NCBI RefSeq assembly: GCF_014359565.1
Contig: NZ_JACIZD010000020.1
Span: forward strand, 1-43,547
Source of the DNA: Immundisolibacter sp.
Lineage (GTDB): Bacteria > Pseudomonadota > Gammaproteobacteria > Immundisolibacterales > Immundisolibacteraceae
DNA length: 43,547 bases
Reading direction: 5' to 3'
Part shown: positions 7,744 to 15,861 of the stretch, piece after piece
Layout: every line of letters starts with the position of its first letter
How positions within the stretch are numbered: the first letter of the stretch is position 1
Translations under genes and position numbers: made by a program
The notes under the pieces: generated by a model
The model's database searches: none
Told to the model about the DNA's origin: nothing
What the model saw: only the letters and a program-made list of their open reading frames with translations

Positions 7744-8892
7744 ATGCCCAAGCTCGCATCCGAAACGCCTTCCGATTCGCTTAAACCAAGCGCCGTTCTG
7801 GTCGTCAGCCAGCGCCCGCGGCCGGGCCTGGGGCGTATCCTGCCGTCCCTGGAAGCGCTGGGCCTGCCGGCGGTGGCGATGCTGGCCAGCCAGCTCGGCG
7901 ATGCGCTGCCGCCGCCGTTTCAGGCCGCGCCGCAGCAGGTGGTCGTCCTCGCCGTCGATGCCGAATCGGTCCGCGCCGCCTGGCGTGCCGGGGCCGGTCT
8001 GGTGGCCGGGCTGGGCAGTGGCAAGCACGGTGCGTCGCAGCTTGCTGCGGGCGCGGAATTGCTGCTCGAGGCACCATCCGAGATCGGCAGCGGCAGCCTG
8101 CTGAGCGCGTACGCCGACAAATTCCGCGCGCTGCCGGATGCCACTGCGATGCTCGCCGCGTTGGCCGGCCGGCCGCTGGCGTTGCTGTTCGATTTCGACG
8201 GTACGCTGGCGCCGGTGCCCGACCATCCGGCCGATGGCTGCCTGCCGCCTGCCATGCGTGAGCTGCTTGCACGCCTCGTGGCGCGCCATCCATTGGCCGT
8301 GGTCAGCGGGCGGGCGCTCGCTGATCTGGCCCCGCGCGTGGCCCTGCCGTCGGCCTACCTGGCCGGCAATCACGGTCTCGAACTGCGCGGTGCCGACTAC
8401 GACCCGCAGACGCTGCATCTGGCGGCCGACTGGCGGCCGCTTCTGGATGCCGTGCACGATCGCCTGTCGCCTCTGCTGGCGGGGTATCCGGGCGGCGTCA
8501 TCGAGCACAAGGGCGTGACTATCTCGGTGCATTACCGAGCGATTGCGCCGGGTGCTGCGGTGGGGCTGCGCCGCGACGTGGTGAGCGCGGTTGCGGCCTT
8601 CGACGGGCTCGTTCTCGAAGGCGGCCGGCAGGTGCTGGAAATTCGCCCCGCCATCGATCGCGACAAGGGCACGGCCGTCGAGTGGCTGCACGGGCGCATG
8701 CAGCGCCTGGTCGGACACTGCATGCCGATTTTCTTCGGTGACGATCTGGCCGATGAAGCCGCCTTTCGCGCCGCGCGCCGCGCCGGCGGCTACGGGGTGC
8801 TGATCGCCCGCAGCGGACGGCCGACGGCAGCAAGCTGCCGCCTGGACTCGCCCGAGGCCCTGCTGGCCGCCCTGGCGCCGCTGCTGGCCTGA
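7744..8892 (+). CDS. otsB: Trehalose-6-phosphate phosphatase with N-terminal degenerate HAD domain
   Basis: 382 aa. The C-terminal 250 residues are a trehalose-phosphatase: motif I FDFDGTLAPV (D150), VVSGR, the GNHGLE substrate block and the metal-binding GDDLADEAAF near 330. It would convert trehalose 6-phosphate to trehalose for osmoprotection. Residues 15-130 look like a second, inactive HAD-type domain lacking DxDGT but keeping a motif IV-like tail (AGAGLVAGL); a similar two-domain layout occurs in actinobacterial OtsB2. No otsA synthase gene lies nearby in the window. The 95-bp gap after gph could hold a promoter. Confidence 0.88.
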   Translation: MPKLASETPSDSLKPSAVLVVSQRPRPGLGRILPSLEALGLPAVAMLASQLGDALPPPFQAAPQQVVVLAVDAESVRAAWRAGAGLVAGLGSGKHGASQLAAGAELLLEAPSEIGSGSLLSAYADKFRALPDATAMLAALAGRPLALLFDFDGTLAPVPDHPADGCLPPAMRELLARLVARHPLAVVSGRALADLAPRVALPSAYLAGNHGLELRGADYDPQTLHLAADWRPLLDAVHDRLSPLLAGYPGGVIEHKGVTISVHYRAIAPGAAVGLRRDVVSAVAAFDGLVLEGGRQVLEIRPAIDRDKGTAVEWLHGRMQRLVGHCMPIFFGDDLADEAAFRAARRAGGYGVLIARSGRPTAASCRLDSPEALLAALAPLLA

Positions 8893-8895
8893 GCC

Positions 8896-9327
8896 TCAGT
8901 CCTCGTCGCGGCTGCGAAACTCGCCCTCGATGATGCGTACCTCGGTGCTGGAGGCGGCGCCGACCGGACCGGCCATGCGTGCCGCCAGCCTGCGCCGCAG
9001 CGGTGCGATCAGCAGGCACACACCGACCGCGTCGGTGATGAAGCCGGGCACTACCAGCAGCAGGCCGGCGAGCTGCGCCAGCACGCCTTCCAGCATCGGT
9101 CCGGCCGGTGATTGCCCGCCGGCCAGAGCCGACCGCAGCCGGGCCACGCTGGCGATGCCGTGGTAGCGCATGACCGCGCTGCCGGCGACGACGCCAAGGA
9201 TCAGCAACAGCAGCGTCGTGAGCGCGCCCAATCGCGCCGCCGCCAGCAGCACCAGGTAAAGCTCGGCCAGGGGGAGGCCGACGAAGATTGCGAAAAATGC
9301 AAAACGGCGCATTGCAGGCATCAGCAT
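8896..9327 (-). CDS. fxsA: FxsA family inner-membrane protein
   Basis: 143 aa with hydrophobic segments at about 8-28, 36-55 and 83-107, and the FxsA family pattern (GLPLAELYLVL near the start, AGxLLVVPGFITDAVGVCLLI in the middle). The charged C-terminus ends EGEFRSRDED. E. coli FxsA (suppressor of F exclusion of phage T7) is an inner-membrane protein that can sequester the F-plasmid PifA protein; its normal role is unknown. It is convergent with otsB, with only three bases between the stop codons. Confidence 0.9.
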   Translation of the reverse strand: MLMPAMRRFAFFAIFVGLPLAELYLVLLAAARLGALTTLLLLILGVVAGSAVMRYHGIASVARLRSALAGGQSPAGPMLEGVLAQLAGLLLVVPGFITDAVGVCLLIAPLRRRLAARMAGPVGAASSTEVRIIEGEFRSRDED

Positions 9328-9371
9328 GATTGAAAAAACCGGCGGCTATGATGCCCGCTGCCGGTGGGTTC

Positions 9372-9499
9372 ATGCTGCGGAAACCCTGGTACGACGCGAT
9401 TGACCTCCAGGGCGGCTACGTGCTGGCGCCGATGGCGGACGTCACGCAGGAACGGCGCGAGTGGCTGGCGGCAAGCTGCGGGAGCTGGGCATCGCCTGA
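9372..9499 (+). pseudogene. Possible small frameshifted gene, about 42 codons
   Basis: The ATG at 9372 opens MLRKPWYDAIDLQGGYVL, then APMADVTQERREWL. One reading-frame change near 9465 gives a sensible ending (GKLRELGIA, stop at 9497-9499) just before a strong hairpin. Without the change the frame runs on through the hairpin. A TATGAT box lies about 25 bases upstream. This fits a small gene with a one-base deletion, or a sequencing error, but no family is recognised. It is listed only because the 9328-9556 gap is otherwise empty. Confidence 0.2.
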
Positions 9500-9506
9500 A
9501 GACGAA

Positions 9507-9540
9507 CGACCGACAACGGGTTTGCGCCCATTGTCGGTCG
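9507..9540. terminator. Bidirectional hairpin terminator
   Basis: CGACCGACAACGGG (9507-9520) pairs with CCCATTGTCGGTCG (9527-9540) with one mismatch around a 6-base loop. It lies 17 bases after the stop of the glycine-zipper gene on the minus strand and just after the small possible ORF on the plus strand. No long T-tract follows on either side. Confidence 0.55.
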
Positions 9541-9556
9541 ATTCCGTGCCGGCCGC

Positions 9557-9886
9557 TCAGCAGTTGCCCTTCTTGGCCTGGCCCGGCGGGCAGAAGTGGC
9601 CGCGGTGGTGGTGGCCGTCGTCGCGGTACGGGTACTCGACGTAATGGCGACGGCCGTCGTAGTCATGGTCGCGGTCATTGTCGGTGGTGATGGCGGTGCC
9701 GGCTGCCGCGCCCACGGCGCCGCCGATGATGGCGCCGCTGCGGCCACCCACTTCGTTACCGACTGCTGCGCCCGCGGCGCCGCCCAGGCCACCGCCGATG
9801 GCGGCATCCAGCGTGTCACCGGCATGGACCGGGGCCGCCAGGGCCAGGGCGAACAGGGCGATGTAAGGGAACGGTTTTTTATTCAT
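9557..9886 (-). CDS. Secreted glycine-zipper protein with His-rich C-terminus
   Basis: 109 aa from the ATG at 9886, chosen because GGAG lies nine bases upstream and the protein then begins with a clean signal peptide (MNKKPFPYIALFALALAAPVHAG). Residues 24-65 are a glycine zipper of GGxxG repeats that would insert in or pack against a membrane. The tail is rich in Asp, Tyr and His (DDGHHHRGHFCPPGQ) and contains two Cys, which could bind metal. Proteins of this kind are common envelope components of unknown role. It is a single gene with a hairpin after the stop. Confidence 0.8.
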   Translation of the reverse strand: MNKKPFPYIALFALALAAPVHAGDTLDAAIGGGLGGAAGAAVGNEVGGRSGAIIGGAVGAAAGTAITTDNDRDHDYDGRRHYVEYPYRDDGHHHRGHFCPPGQAKKGNC

Positions 9887-10031
9887 GACGGTATGCTCCG
9901 GTTGGGTGTGGCAGTCGGACAAGCTTCTCGACCGCCGGTTCCCTTGGCTTCAGTACACGCCGTCCAGGGTGCGGCGCGGATGACAGTTTCGCCCTTGCAG
10001 CCTGAACCCAGGCTGAACGGCTCGTTGGCCT

Positions 10032-10748
10032 TCAGCGCGCCGCGGCCAGCGACGGATAGAAGCGCTGGTTCATGCGCTGGTAGTAGGCCATCAGGTTGGC
10101 GGTGCGCTGGATGCGCTCGCGCATCGGATTGTCGATGGGCGGCCCGACCAGGCTCATGATGAAGGCCTGCGCGGTGGCGTCCACGCTGGTCGGCGTGTCG
10201 CCCAGCAGGAAGGCCTTCTCGCCCAGCAGCACCGACAGGGCGTCCAGATCCGCAAAGCCGAAGCGGAAAATCTCGTCCCGGCTGTGCCGGCCAAGGCCCT
10301 GGCCGGTCAGGTTGCGGCGCAGGCTGCGGCGGACCAAAGGCGGGATCAGAACCCGCAGCGGCCACGGCAGGCCGCCGAACAGCGCCTGGCGCATGGCCTG
10401 ATAGCCGTTGTCCTCCATCCAGCGGCAGTGCAGCAGCACCCAGTAGGTGCTGTCGTGCAGCATGCGGTTGATGGCGTGGGCGCGGGCGCGCTGTTCGGCC
10501 GTCAGGCTGGCGTCGACGCGGTCGCCGTACTTGTCCTTCAGGTACTCGATGATCAGTTCCGAGTCGCCGATGGTCTGGCCGTCGTCGCGGATGAACGGAA
10601 TCTTGCCCTTGGGGCCCTTGCGGGCGTCGTTCTGGGTGATGGTCTCGAACGGCAGACCGGTCATTTTCAGATACAGCTCGAGCTTGATGCAGAACGGACT
10701 CGGGTTGGGCAGGCCCCAGGCGGGGGCGAACTCGTACAGCTCGATCAT
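10032..10748 (-). CDS. Glutathione S-transferase family protein (FAX/metaxin-like)
   Basis: 238 aa. The thioredoxin-fold N-terminus holds YEFAPAWGLPNPSPFCIKLE, followed by KIPFIRDDG and the glutathione-contact DSELIIEYL; the C-terminal all-alpha domain has the FLLGDTPTSVDA helix. The SPFC motif with a short insertion before it is typical of the failed-axon-connections/metaxin-like branch rather than classical detoxifying GSTs. The ATG at 10748 has GGAG five bases upstream and overlaps the stop of the CoA-transferase gene (ATGA). That coupling suggests a role with the acyl-CoA genes, though the substrate is unknown. Confidence 0.88.
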   Translation of the reverse strand: MIELYEFAPAWGLPNPSPFCIKLELYLKMTGLPFETITQNDARKGPKGKIPFIRDDGQTIGDSELIIEYLKDKYGDRVDASLTAEQRARAHAINRMLHDSTYWVLLHCRWMEDNGYQAMRQALFGGLPWPLRVLIPPLVRRSLRRNLTGQGLGRHSRDEIFRFGFADLDALSVLLGEKAFLLGDTPTSVDATAQAFIMSLVGPPIDNPMRERIQRTANLMAYYQRMNQRFYPSLAAAR

Positions 10749-11869
10749 GAAGGCTCCGTCGTGGGCAGGATCAGCACGCCAGCCGCGGCCAGCGCCGCGA
10801 CGGCGGCGGCATCGTAGCCGATAGCGGCCAGCACGGATGCGGTGTCGGCGCCGAGTGCCGGTGCCGGCTGCGCCGGTGCCGGCAACGCCGCGCCGTCGAT
10901 GCGCACCGGAAAGGCGGGAGCCGGCGCGGTCGGGCCCTGCTCGGCCAGCGCCTCGGCCACGCTGCGCACGCGCAGCATCGGCAGCCGGTGCGCGTTGGCG
11001 AGCGCCTCCCATTGGTCGGCGTCGCGGCTGGCGAACAGCGTTTTCAGTTCCGCCTGCAGCGCGTCGCCGTGCCGCTGGCGGCTGGCGAGGTCGGCGTACT
11101 GCGGTGCGCGCAGCGCGGCCCCGGCCGCGCCCAGCGCCGCTACGAAGCCGTCGAAGAAATGATCCTCCAGCAGGCCGGCGGCAATGAGCGCGCCGTCGCG
11201 GCAGGTGAAAAGATCGTTCGCCGGGTGCAGATGGGTCCGCGACTGGGCCGGCGCCAGCCCGCGGCAGGCCGCCAGACTCAGCGCCGCATCCGTCAGCGAG
11301 GCGTCGAGGTACGCGCCTTCGCCGGTGGCCGCCCGGCGCAGCAGGGCAGACACCACCGCCAGTGCCGCAAACAAGCCCCCGGCGGTGTCGGCCACCGGCA
11401 CGCCGGGCCGTTGCGGCGGTCCCTGCCAGTGCCCGGGCCGGGCCAGCGCGCCACCGGCGGCCAGATAGGTCAGGTCGTGGCCGGGCAGGGCGGCGCGCGG
11501 GCCGGTCTGGCCAAAGCCGGACAGGGAGCAGTAGATCAGGTCCGGCCGGGGCTGTTTCAGCGTGTCGTAATCGACGCCCAGCCGCGCCGCCACGCCGGGG
11601 CGAAAGCCCTCCAGCACCACGTCGAAGCCGGCCACCAGGCGCTGCACGAAGGCCCCTGCGCCGGGCGCCTTCAGGTCCACGCAGACGCTTTTCTTGCCAC
11701 GGTTGTTCATGGCGAACAGCTCGTCCGGCAAATGGCGGCCCGGATCGCCGCCCGGCGGTTCGAGCTTGACCACCTCGGCGCCCAGCGCCAGCAACTGCGC
11801 GCCGGCGAACGGCCCCGGCAGGAAGGGCGCCAGTTCCAGCACCCGCACGCCGACCAGCGGCGCGAACAT
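10745..11869 (-). CDS. CaiB/BaiF (class III) CoA-transferase or alpha-methylacyl-CoA racemase
   Basis: 374 aa. Family blocks in order: VRVLELAPFLPGPFAGAQLLALGAEVVKLEPPGGD, NRGKKSVCVDLK, LEGFRPGVAARLG, SGFGQTGPRAALPGHDLTYLAAGG and PVADTAGGLFAALA. The GHDLTYLA block is closer to alpha-methylacyl-CoA racemases (catalytic His in GHD, Asp in the later VADT) than to formyl-CoA transferase, so either activity is possible. The ATG at 11869 has GAGG nearby; a TTG sits just before it. It follows the acyl-CoA dehydrogenase by 16 bp and is coupled to the GST, suggesting catabolism of a branched or cyclic acyl-CoA. Confidence 0.88.
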   Translation of the reverse strand: MFAPLVGVRVLELAPFLPGPFAGAQLLALGAEVVKLEPPGGDPGRHLPDELFAMNNRGKKSVCVDLKAPGAGAFVQRLVAGFDVVLEGFRPGVAARLGVDYDTLKQPRPDLIYCSLSGFGQTGPRAALPGHDLTYLAAGGALARPGHWQGPPQRPGVPVADTAGGLFAALAVVSALLRRAATGEGAYLDASLTDAALSLAACRGLAPAQSRTHLHPANDLFTCRDGALIAAGLLEDHFFDGFVAALGAAGAALRAPQYADLASRQRHGDALQAELKTLFASRDADQWEALANAHRLPMLRVRSVAEALAEQGPTAPAPAFPVRIDGAALPAPAQPAPALGADTASVLAAIGYDAAAVAALAAAGVLILPTTEPS

Positions 11870-11885
11870 CAAATTGCCTCGGCCA

Positions 11886-13052
11886 TCAGTAGGACTTGGG
11901 CAGGCCCAGCACCCGCTCGGCCAGATAGCACAGCACCAGCTGCGGGCTGACCGGCGCCAGGCGGGTGATCATCACCTCGCGCAGGTAGCGCTCGACGTGG
12001 TACTCCTTGGCATAGCCGAAGCCGCCGTGGGTCATCACCGCCTGCGTGCAGGTCTTGAAGCCGGCCTCGGCGGCCAGGTACTTGGCGGCGTTGGCATGCG
12101 CGCCGCAGTCGGCGCCGCGGTCGTACTGGCTGGCGGCGTTCAGCATCACCAGGTTGGCGGCTTCGAGCTCGGCCCAGCATTCGGCCAGCGGATGCTGGAT
12201 GGCCTGGTTCTGGCCGATCGGGCGCCCGAACACGACCCGCTCCCTGGCGTACTCGGTGGCCTTGCGCAGCGCCACGCGGCCGATGCCGATGGCCTCGGCG
12301 GCGATCAGGATGCGCTCCGGATTCAGGCCGTGCAGCAGGTAACGAAAGCCCTGGCCTTCCTCGCCGATGCGGTCCTGCACGGGGATTTCCAGGCCGTCGA
12401 TGAACACCTGGTTCGAGTCCACGCACTTGCGGCCCATTTTCTCGATCTCGCGCACCTCCACCCGGGCGCGGTCCAGGTCGCAGTAGAACAGCGTCAGGCC
12501 GTCGATCGGCCGGGCGGTTTCCTCCAGCGGCGTGGTGCGGGCGATCAGCAGCATCTTGTGCGCGTGCTGGGCGTTGCTGGTCCACACCTTCTGGCCGTGC
12601 ACGACGTAGCAGTCGCCGTCGCGGCGGGCGAAGGTTTTAAGGTGCGTGGTGTCCAGGCCCGTGTTGGGCTCGGTCACGGCAAAGCAGGCGCGCTGCTCGC
12701 CGCGGATCAGCGGCGGCAAGAAGCGCTCGCGCTGCTCGGGCGTGCCGAATTTGACGATCACGTTCGGCCCGAACAGGTTCAGGTGAATGGCCGAGGCGCC
12801 CGACAGGCAGGCGCCCGACGCGGCGACGGTCTGCATCATCAGCGCCGCTTCGGTAATGCCAAGCCCCGCGCCGCCATAGGCCTCCGGCATGGCGATGCCC
12901 AGCCACCCGCCAGAGGCCATGGCGTTCACGAAATCCACCGGAAATTCGCCGTCGTGGTCCCGTTCGAACCAGTAGCGGTCATCGAAGGGCTCACACAGGC
13001 GCTCGATCTGCTCGCAGATGGCCTGCTGGTCGGCGGTCAGCTCGAAATCCAC
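11886..13052 (-). CDS. Acyl-CoA dehydrogenase family protein
   Basis: 388 aa flavoprotein with the usual three domains: helical N-terminus, beta-barrel (FAVTEPNTGLDTTHLKTFARRDGDCYVVHGQKVWTSNA, 124-161) and C-terminal helices with RVVFGRPIGQNQAIQHPLAE and MTHGGFGYAKEYHVERYLRE. At the position of the usual catalytic Glu (the YEGT motif of medium-chain enzymes) it reads APVS. A Glu is present in helix G (E246 in GLNPERILIA), the site used by isovaleryl- and long-chain dehydrogenases, so activity is plausible but the substrate differs. GTG start with GGAGGAG upstream. First gene of the dehydrogenase, CoA-transferase, GST set. Confidence 0.92.
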   Translation of the reverse strand: MDFELTADQQAICEQIERLCEPFDDRYWFERDHDGEFPVDFVNAMASGGWLGIAMPEAYGGAGLGITEAALMMQTVAASGACLSGASAIHLNLFGPNVIVKFGTPEQRERFLPPLIRGEQRACFAVTEPNTGLDTTHLKTFARRDGDCYVVHGQKVWTSNAQHAHKMLLIARTTPLEETARPIDGLTLFYCDLDRARVEVREIEKMGRKCVDSNQVFIDGLEIPVQDRIGEEGQGFRYLLHGLNPERILIAAEAIGIGRVALRKATEYARERVVFGRPIGQNQAIQHPLAECWAELEAANLVMLNAASQYDRGADCGAHANAAKYLAAEAGFKTCTQAVMTHGGFGYAKEYHVERYLREVMITRLAPVSPQLVLCYLAERVLGLPKSY

Positions 13053-13076
13053 GTCACTCCTCCGGACTGAATTCTT

Positions 13077-13730
13077 TTATTGACGTTCGAGACTGGCCGG
13101 CGGGTCGGCAGCGGGCGCGCGCGGTCGCCGGCCGAACAGGCGCAGGATGCCGCCGCCGATCTTGCGCAAGGCCCGAAAAATCTTGGGCAACAACCAGGCG
13201 ACCAGTACCAGGAAGGCCACCAGCAGGCTGATGAACAGCCAGGGTTGATTCAGCGCCGCCCACAGGCCGCCGAATACGGCGACATCCTCCGCCACCGACG
13301 CGGTCCAGTTCGAGAACGGCTCCGGTGAGGTATTGATCAGCAGGCGCGTACCGGCCTTGGTGACGTGACTCGTTGCGGCCATGCCACCGCCCAGGATGCC
13401 GGCGGCGATTTCGAGCGCCGGCGTGACCTCGCCCACGGCGCCGGCCGCCAGCAGCGCCCCGGCCGGGATGCGAATGAAGGTGTGCAGCGCGTCCCAGCCG
13501 CTGTCGACGCCCGGCGTCTTGTCGGCGAAGAATTCCACCCCGTACATCAGGCCGGCGGCGCCGATCACCAGCGGACTGGCCAGCACCTGCAGGTCGGGCG
13601 GCAGGGCCAGGTCGCCGGTGGCCCCGGCGATGCCCAGCACCAGCAGGGCGGCGTACAGGTTGATGCCGCTGGCCCAGCCGACGCCCAGCGTCAGCGCGAT
13701 GGTGCGTACAAGTTCGTGATAGCTGTCCAA
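13077..13730 (-). CDS. DUF4126 membrane protein
   Basis: 217 aa, with hydrophobic segments at roughly 8-35, 50-66, 90-120 and 158-185, and a basic, proline-rich tail. The N-terminal ALTLGVGWASGINLYAALLVLG and the GWDALHTFIRIPAGALLAAG block are typical of DUF4126 membrane proteins, whose function is unknown. The start is TTG at 13730 with GAGG six bases upstream; no in-frame ATG fits better. It ends 24 bp before the acyl-CoA dehydrogenase start, so it may be the leader gene of that transcript. Confidence 0.82.
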   Translation of the reverse strand: MDSYHELVRTIALTLGVGWASGINLYAALLVLGIAGATGDLALPPDLQVLASPLVIGAAGLMYGVEFFADKTPGVDSGWDALHTFIRIPAGALLAAGAVGEVTPALEIAAGILGGGMAATSHVTKAGTRLLINTSPEPFSNWTASVAEDVAVFGGLWAALNQPWLFISLLVAFLVLVAWLLPKIFRALRKIGGGILRLFGRRPRAPAADPPASLERQ

Positions 13731-13846
13731 GGCGGCCTCACCGGCAGGCTGCGACGGGGCCGGCAGTATCGCATGGCGGCCCCTGGCCGCCTGGCGCCGG
13801 GAACGGGTCGTGACCGGAATGTCGCAGCCGGTCCGTGCCGATCAGC

Positions 13847-14347
13847 TCACAACATCAACGGGGTGTCGGGCAATTCGTTCTCGCCCGCGCGGCCGGTGGC
13901 AGGGAAGTGCCGCGTCAGATGCCTGCTGACCGCGTCGATGCCCTGGATCGCGCCTGCCGCGTAATCGCCCCGCCTGAAGGCGCTTTCCATCATGCGGCAG
14001 ACGGCTTCCCACTGTTCGGTTCCCACCCGCGCGTGAATGCCGCGGTCGGCGATGATCTCCACATCCCGGTCGGCCAGCAGCAGGTAGATCAGGACGCCGT
14101 TGTTGTGCTGCGTGTCCCAGATGCGCAGGTGGGAGAACAGTTCGAGCGCACGTTCCCTGGCAGACTGGCCGCGAAACAGCGGTCCGGTGTCCAGGGCTGC
14201 CTCGACCACAAAGCGCAGCTGCCCTGCGTGCCGCTTTTCGCTGGCCTCGATCGCCTGTTCGATGGCCGCCAGCGCCGCTTTTGGAAAGGTCCGCGCAAGC
14301 TGCCGACGGGTCGTGAGCAGGTGCCTGACGATGCGTTTCAAGTCCAT
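13847..14347 (-). CDS. TPM domain protein, soluble partner
   Basis: 166 aa. It carries a TPM (TLP18.3/Psb32/MOLO-1) domain: helical start (LARTFPKAALAAIEQAIEASEKRH), then GQLRFVVEAALD, ALELFSHLRIWDTQHNNGVLIYLLLADRDVEIIADRGIHARVG and a helical end. Neither a signal peptide nor a membrane segment is apparent, unlike the preceding gene product. Bacterial TPM proteins have been proposed to be phosphatases or envelope assembly factors. The ATG at 14347 lies two bases after the stop of the upstream TPM gene, so it is translated from the same mRNA. The C-terminus ends PDTPLML. Confidence 0.85.
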   Translation of the reverse strand: MDLKRIVRHLLTTRRQLARTFPKAALAAIEQAIEASEKRHAGQLRFVVEAALDTGPLFRGQSARERALELFSHLRIWDTQHNNGVLIYLLLADRDVEIIADRGIHARVGTEQWEAVCRMMESAFRRGDYAAGAIQGIDAVSRHLTRHFPATGRAGENELPDTPLML

Positions 14348-14349
14348 GC

Positions 14350-15195
14350 CTACCACCGCCCCGAGGCGCCGCCGCCACCGAAGCTGCCGCCGCCGCCGCC
14401 AAAGCCGCCACCTCCAAACCCGCCGCGACCGCCCAGCCCCCCCGGATACCCGCCAAAACCGCCGCGTCCGCCGCCGCCGAGCAAGGTAAACAAAAAGGCC
14501 ACAACCCCGGCGATCAGGGCCACGATGAGGGTCCCGATCAGCAGCCATGCGACGACCGCGATGATGGCACCGCCGACCGCTGCGCCCGGGAGCCGTCCGA
14601 GCACCGCCCGAAGCACGCCGCCAACGGCGACGACCAGAAACAGGATGATTGGCAGCTGGCTAAACAACGCGTCGCTGGAGCCTGCCGGCCGCGCCGTCGG
14701 GGGTGGCAGGGCTTCGCCGTCGATGACGCGAATCATCCGGTCGACGCCGGCACGGATGCCGCCGTAAAAATCGCCTTGCCGGAAATAGGGCGTGATGACT
14801 TCGCTGACGATGCGTTTGCTGGTGGCGTCGTTCAAGGCGCCTTCCAGGCCGTAACCGACTTCGATGCGCAGCGTGCGGTCTTCCTTGGCCACAATCAGCA
14901 GGGCGCCGTCATCAACCTTCTGGCGTCCGAGCTTCCATTGTTCGACCACGCGCAGGGAATACTGCTCGATCGTTTCCGGCGCTGTGGTGGGCACCATCAG
15001 GACGGCGATCTGGCTGCCCTTGAGCGCCTCGAAGGCGCGTAATGTTTGTTCGAGCGCGGATTTCTGCTCGGGTGTCAGGGTCCCCGTCTGGTCGGTGACG
15101 CGCGCCGTCAGCGGCGGGACGGCCACCTCGGCGTGGCCCGCCCACGGGCTGCACAGCGCCCAGGCCAGGATCAGGATTCGGGATGCCGTCAGCAC
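14350..15195 (-). CDS. TPM domain membrane protein (YgcG-like)
   Basis: 281 aa. Signal peptide (about 1-22), a periplasmic TPM domain (VTDQTGTLTPEQKSALEQ through RIEVGYGLEGALNDATSKRI, YFRQGDFYGGIRAGVDRMI), two or three hydrophobic segments at 175-245, and a C-terminal tail almost wholly of Gly with Phe, Arg and Ser. This is the standard layout of YgcG-type proteins. Paired with LemA and a second TPM protein, it is presumably part of a cell-envelope assembly whose function is not established. It starts 22 bp after lemA. Confidence 0.9.
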   Translation of the reverse strand: MLTASRILILAWALCSPWAGHAEVAVPPLTARVTDQTGTLTPEQKSALEQTLRAFEALKGSQIAVLMVPTTAPETIEQYSLRVVEQWKLGRQKVDDGALLIVAKEDRTLRIEVGYGLEGALNDATSKRIVSEVITPYFRQGDFYGGIRAGVDRMIRVIDGEALPPPTARPAGSSDALFSQLPIILFLVVAVGGVLRAVLGRLPGAAVGGAIIAVVAWLLIGTLIVALIAGVVAFLFTLLGGGGRGGFGGYPGGLGGRGGFGGGGFGGGGGSFGGGGASGRW

Positions 15196-15217
15196 CGGGC
15201 GTCGCGGCGGCGGGCAG

Positions 15218-15823
15218 TCAGGGCCTGGCCGGTGCCGGGCTGAAGTCGACCTTCGGTGGCGCCGAAATCTCCTGCTCGTTCTGGACCGTGAAATTGGGCT
15301 TCACGCGGTAGCCGAACAGCATCGCCGTCAGGTTGGACGGGAACGAGCGCACCGTGACGTTGTAGTCCTGCACGGCCTTGATGTAGCGGTTGCGGGCCAC
15401 GGTGATGCGGTTTTCGGTGCCTTCCAGCTGCGCCTGCAGATCGCGGAAATTGGCGTCGGATTTCAGCTGCGGGTAGTTCTCGGACACCACCAGCAGGCGC
15501 GACAGGGCACTGCTCAGTTGCCCCTGCGCGGCCTGGAATTTCGCGAAAGCTTCCGGGTCGTTGAGCAGTTCCGGCGTGGCCTGAATCGAGCCGACCGAGG
15601 CGCGGGCCTGCGTCACCTGCGTCAGGACCTCCTTCTCCTGCGCGGCGAAGCCTTTGACCGTGTTGACCAGATTGGGCACCAGATCGGCGCGGCGCTGGTA
15701 CTGGTTCAGCACCTCCGACCAGGCCGCCTTGACCTGCTCGTCAGCGGTCTGGAACTTGTTGTAGCCGCAGCCGCTCAGGGCCAGAGCCAGCAGTGTGGCC
15801 AGCAGCAGTCTTGCCTGTCGCAT
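15218..15823 (-). CDS. lemA: LemA family lipoprotein
   Basis: 201 aa. The signal peptide ends in the lipobox LALSGC (lipid-modified C19). It is followed by the long helical LemA bundle, with family blocks YNKFQTADEQVKAAWSEVLNQYQRRADLVPNLVNTVKG, VTQARASVG, VVSENYPQLKSDANFRDLQAQLEGTENRI and YNVTVRSFPSNLTAMLFGY. LemA proteins are membrane-anchored and nearly always neighbour TPM genes, as here; no biochemical function is known. First gene of the lemA-TPM-TPM operon. Confidence 0.95.
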   Translation of the reverse strand: MRQARLLLATLLALALSGCGYNKFQTADEQVKAAWSEVLNQYQRRADLVPNLVNTVKGFAAQEKEVLTQVTQARASVGSIQATPELLNDPEAFAKFQAAQGQLSSALSRLLVVSENYPQLKSDANFRDLQAQLEGTENRITVARNRYIKAVQDYNVTVRSFPSNLTAMLFGYRVKPNFTVQNEQEISAPPKVDFSPAPARP

Positions 15824-15861
15824 CTACGGTGTCCTTGCGATGGGTGCGTGTGGTTGGCCGC

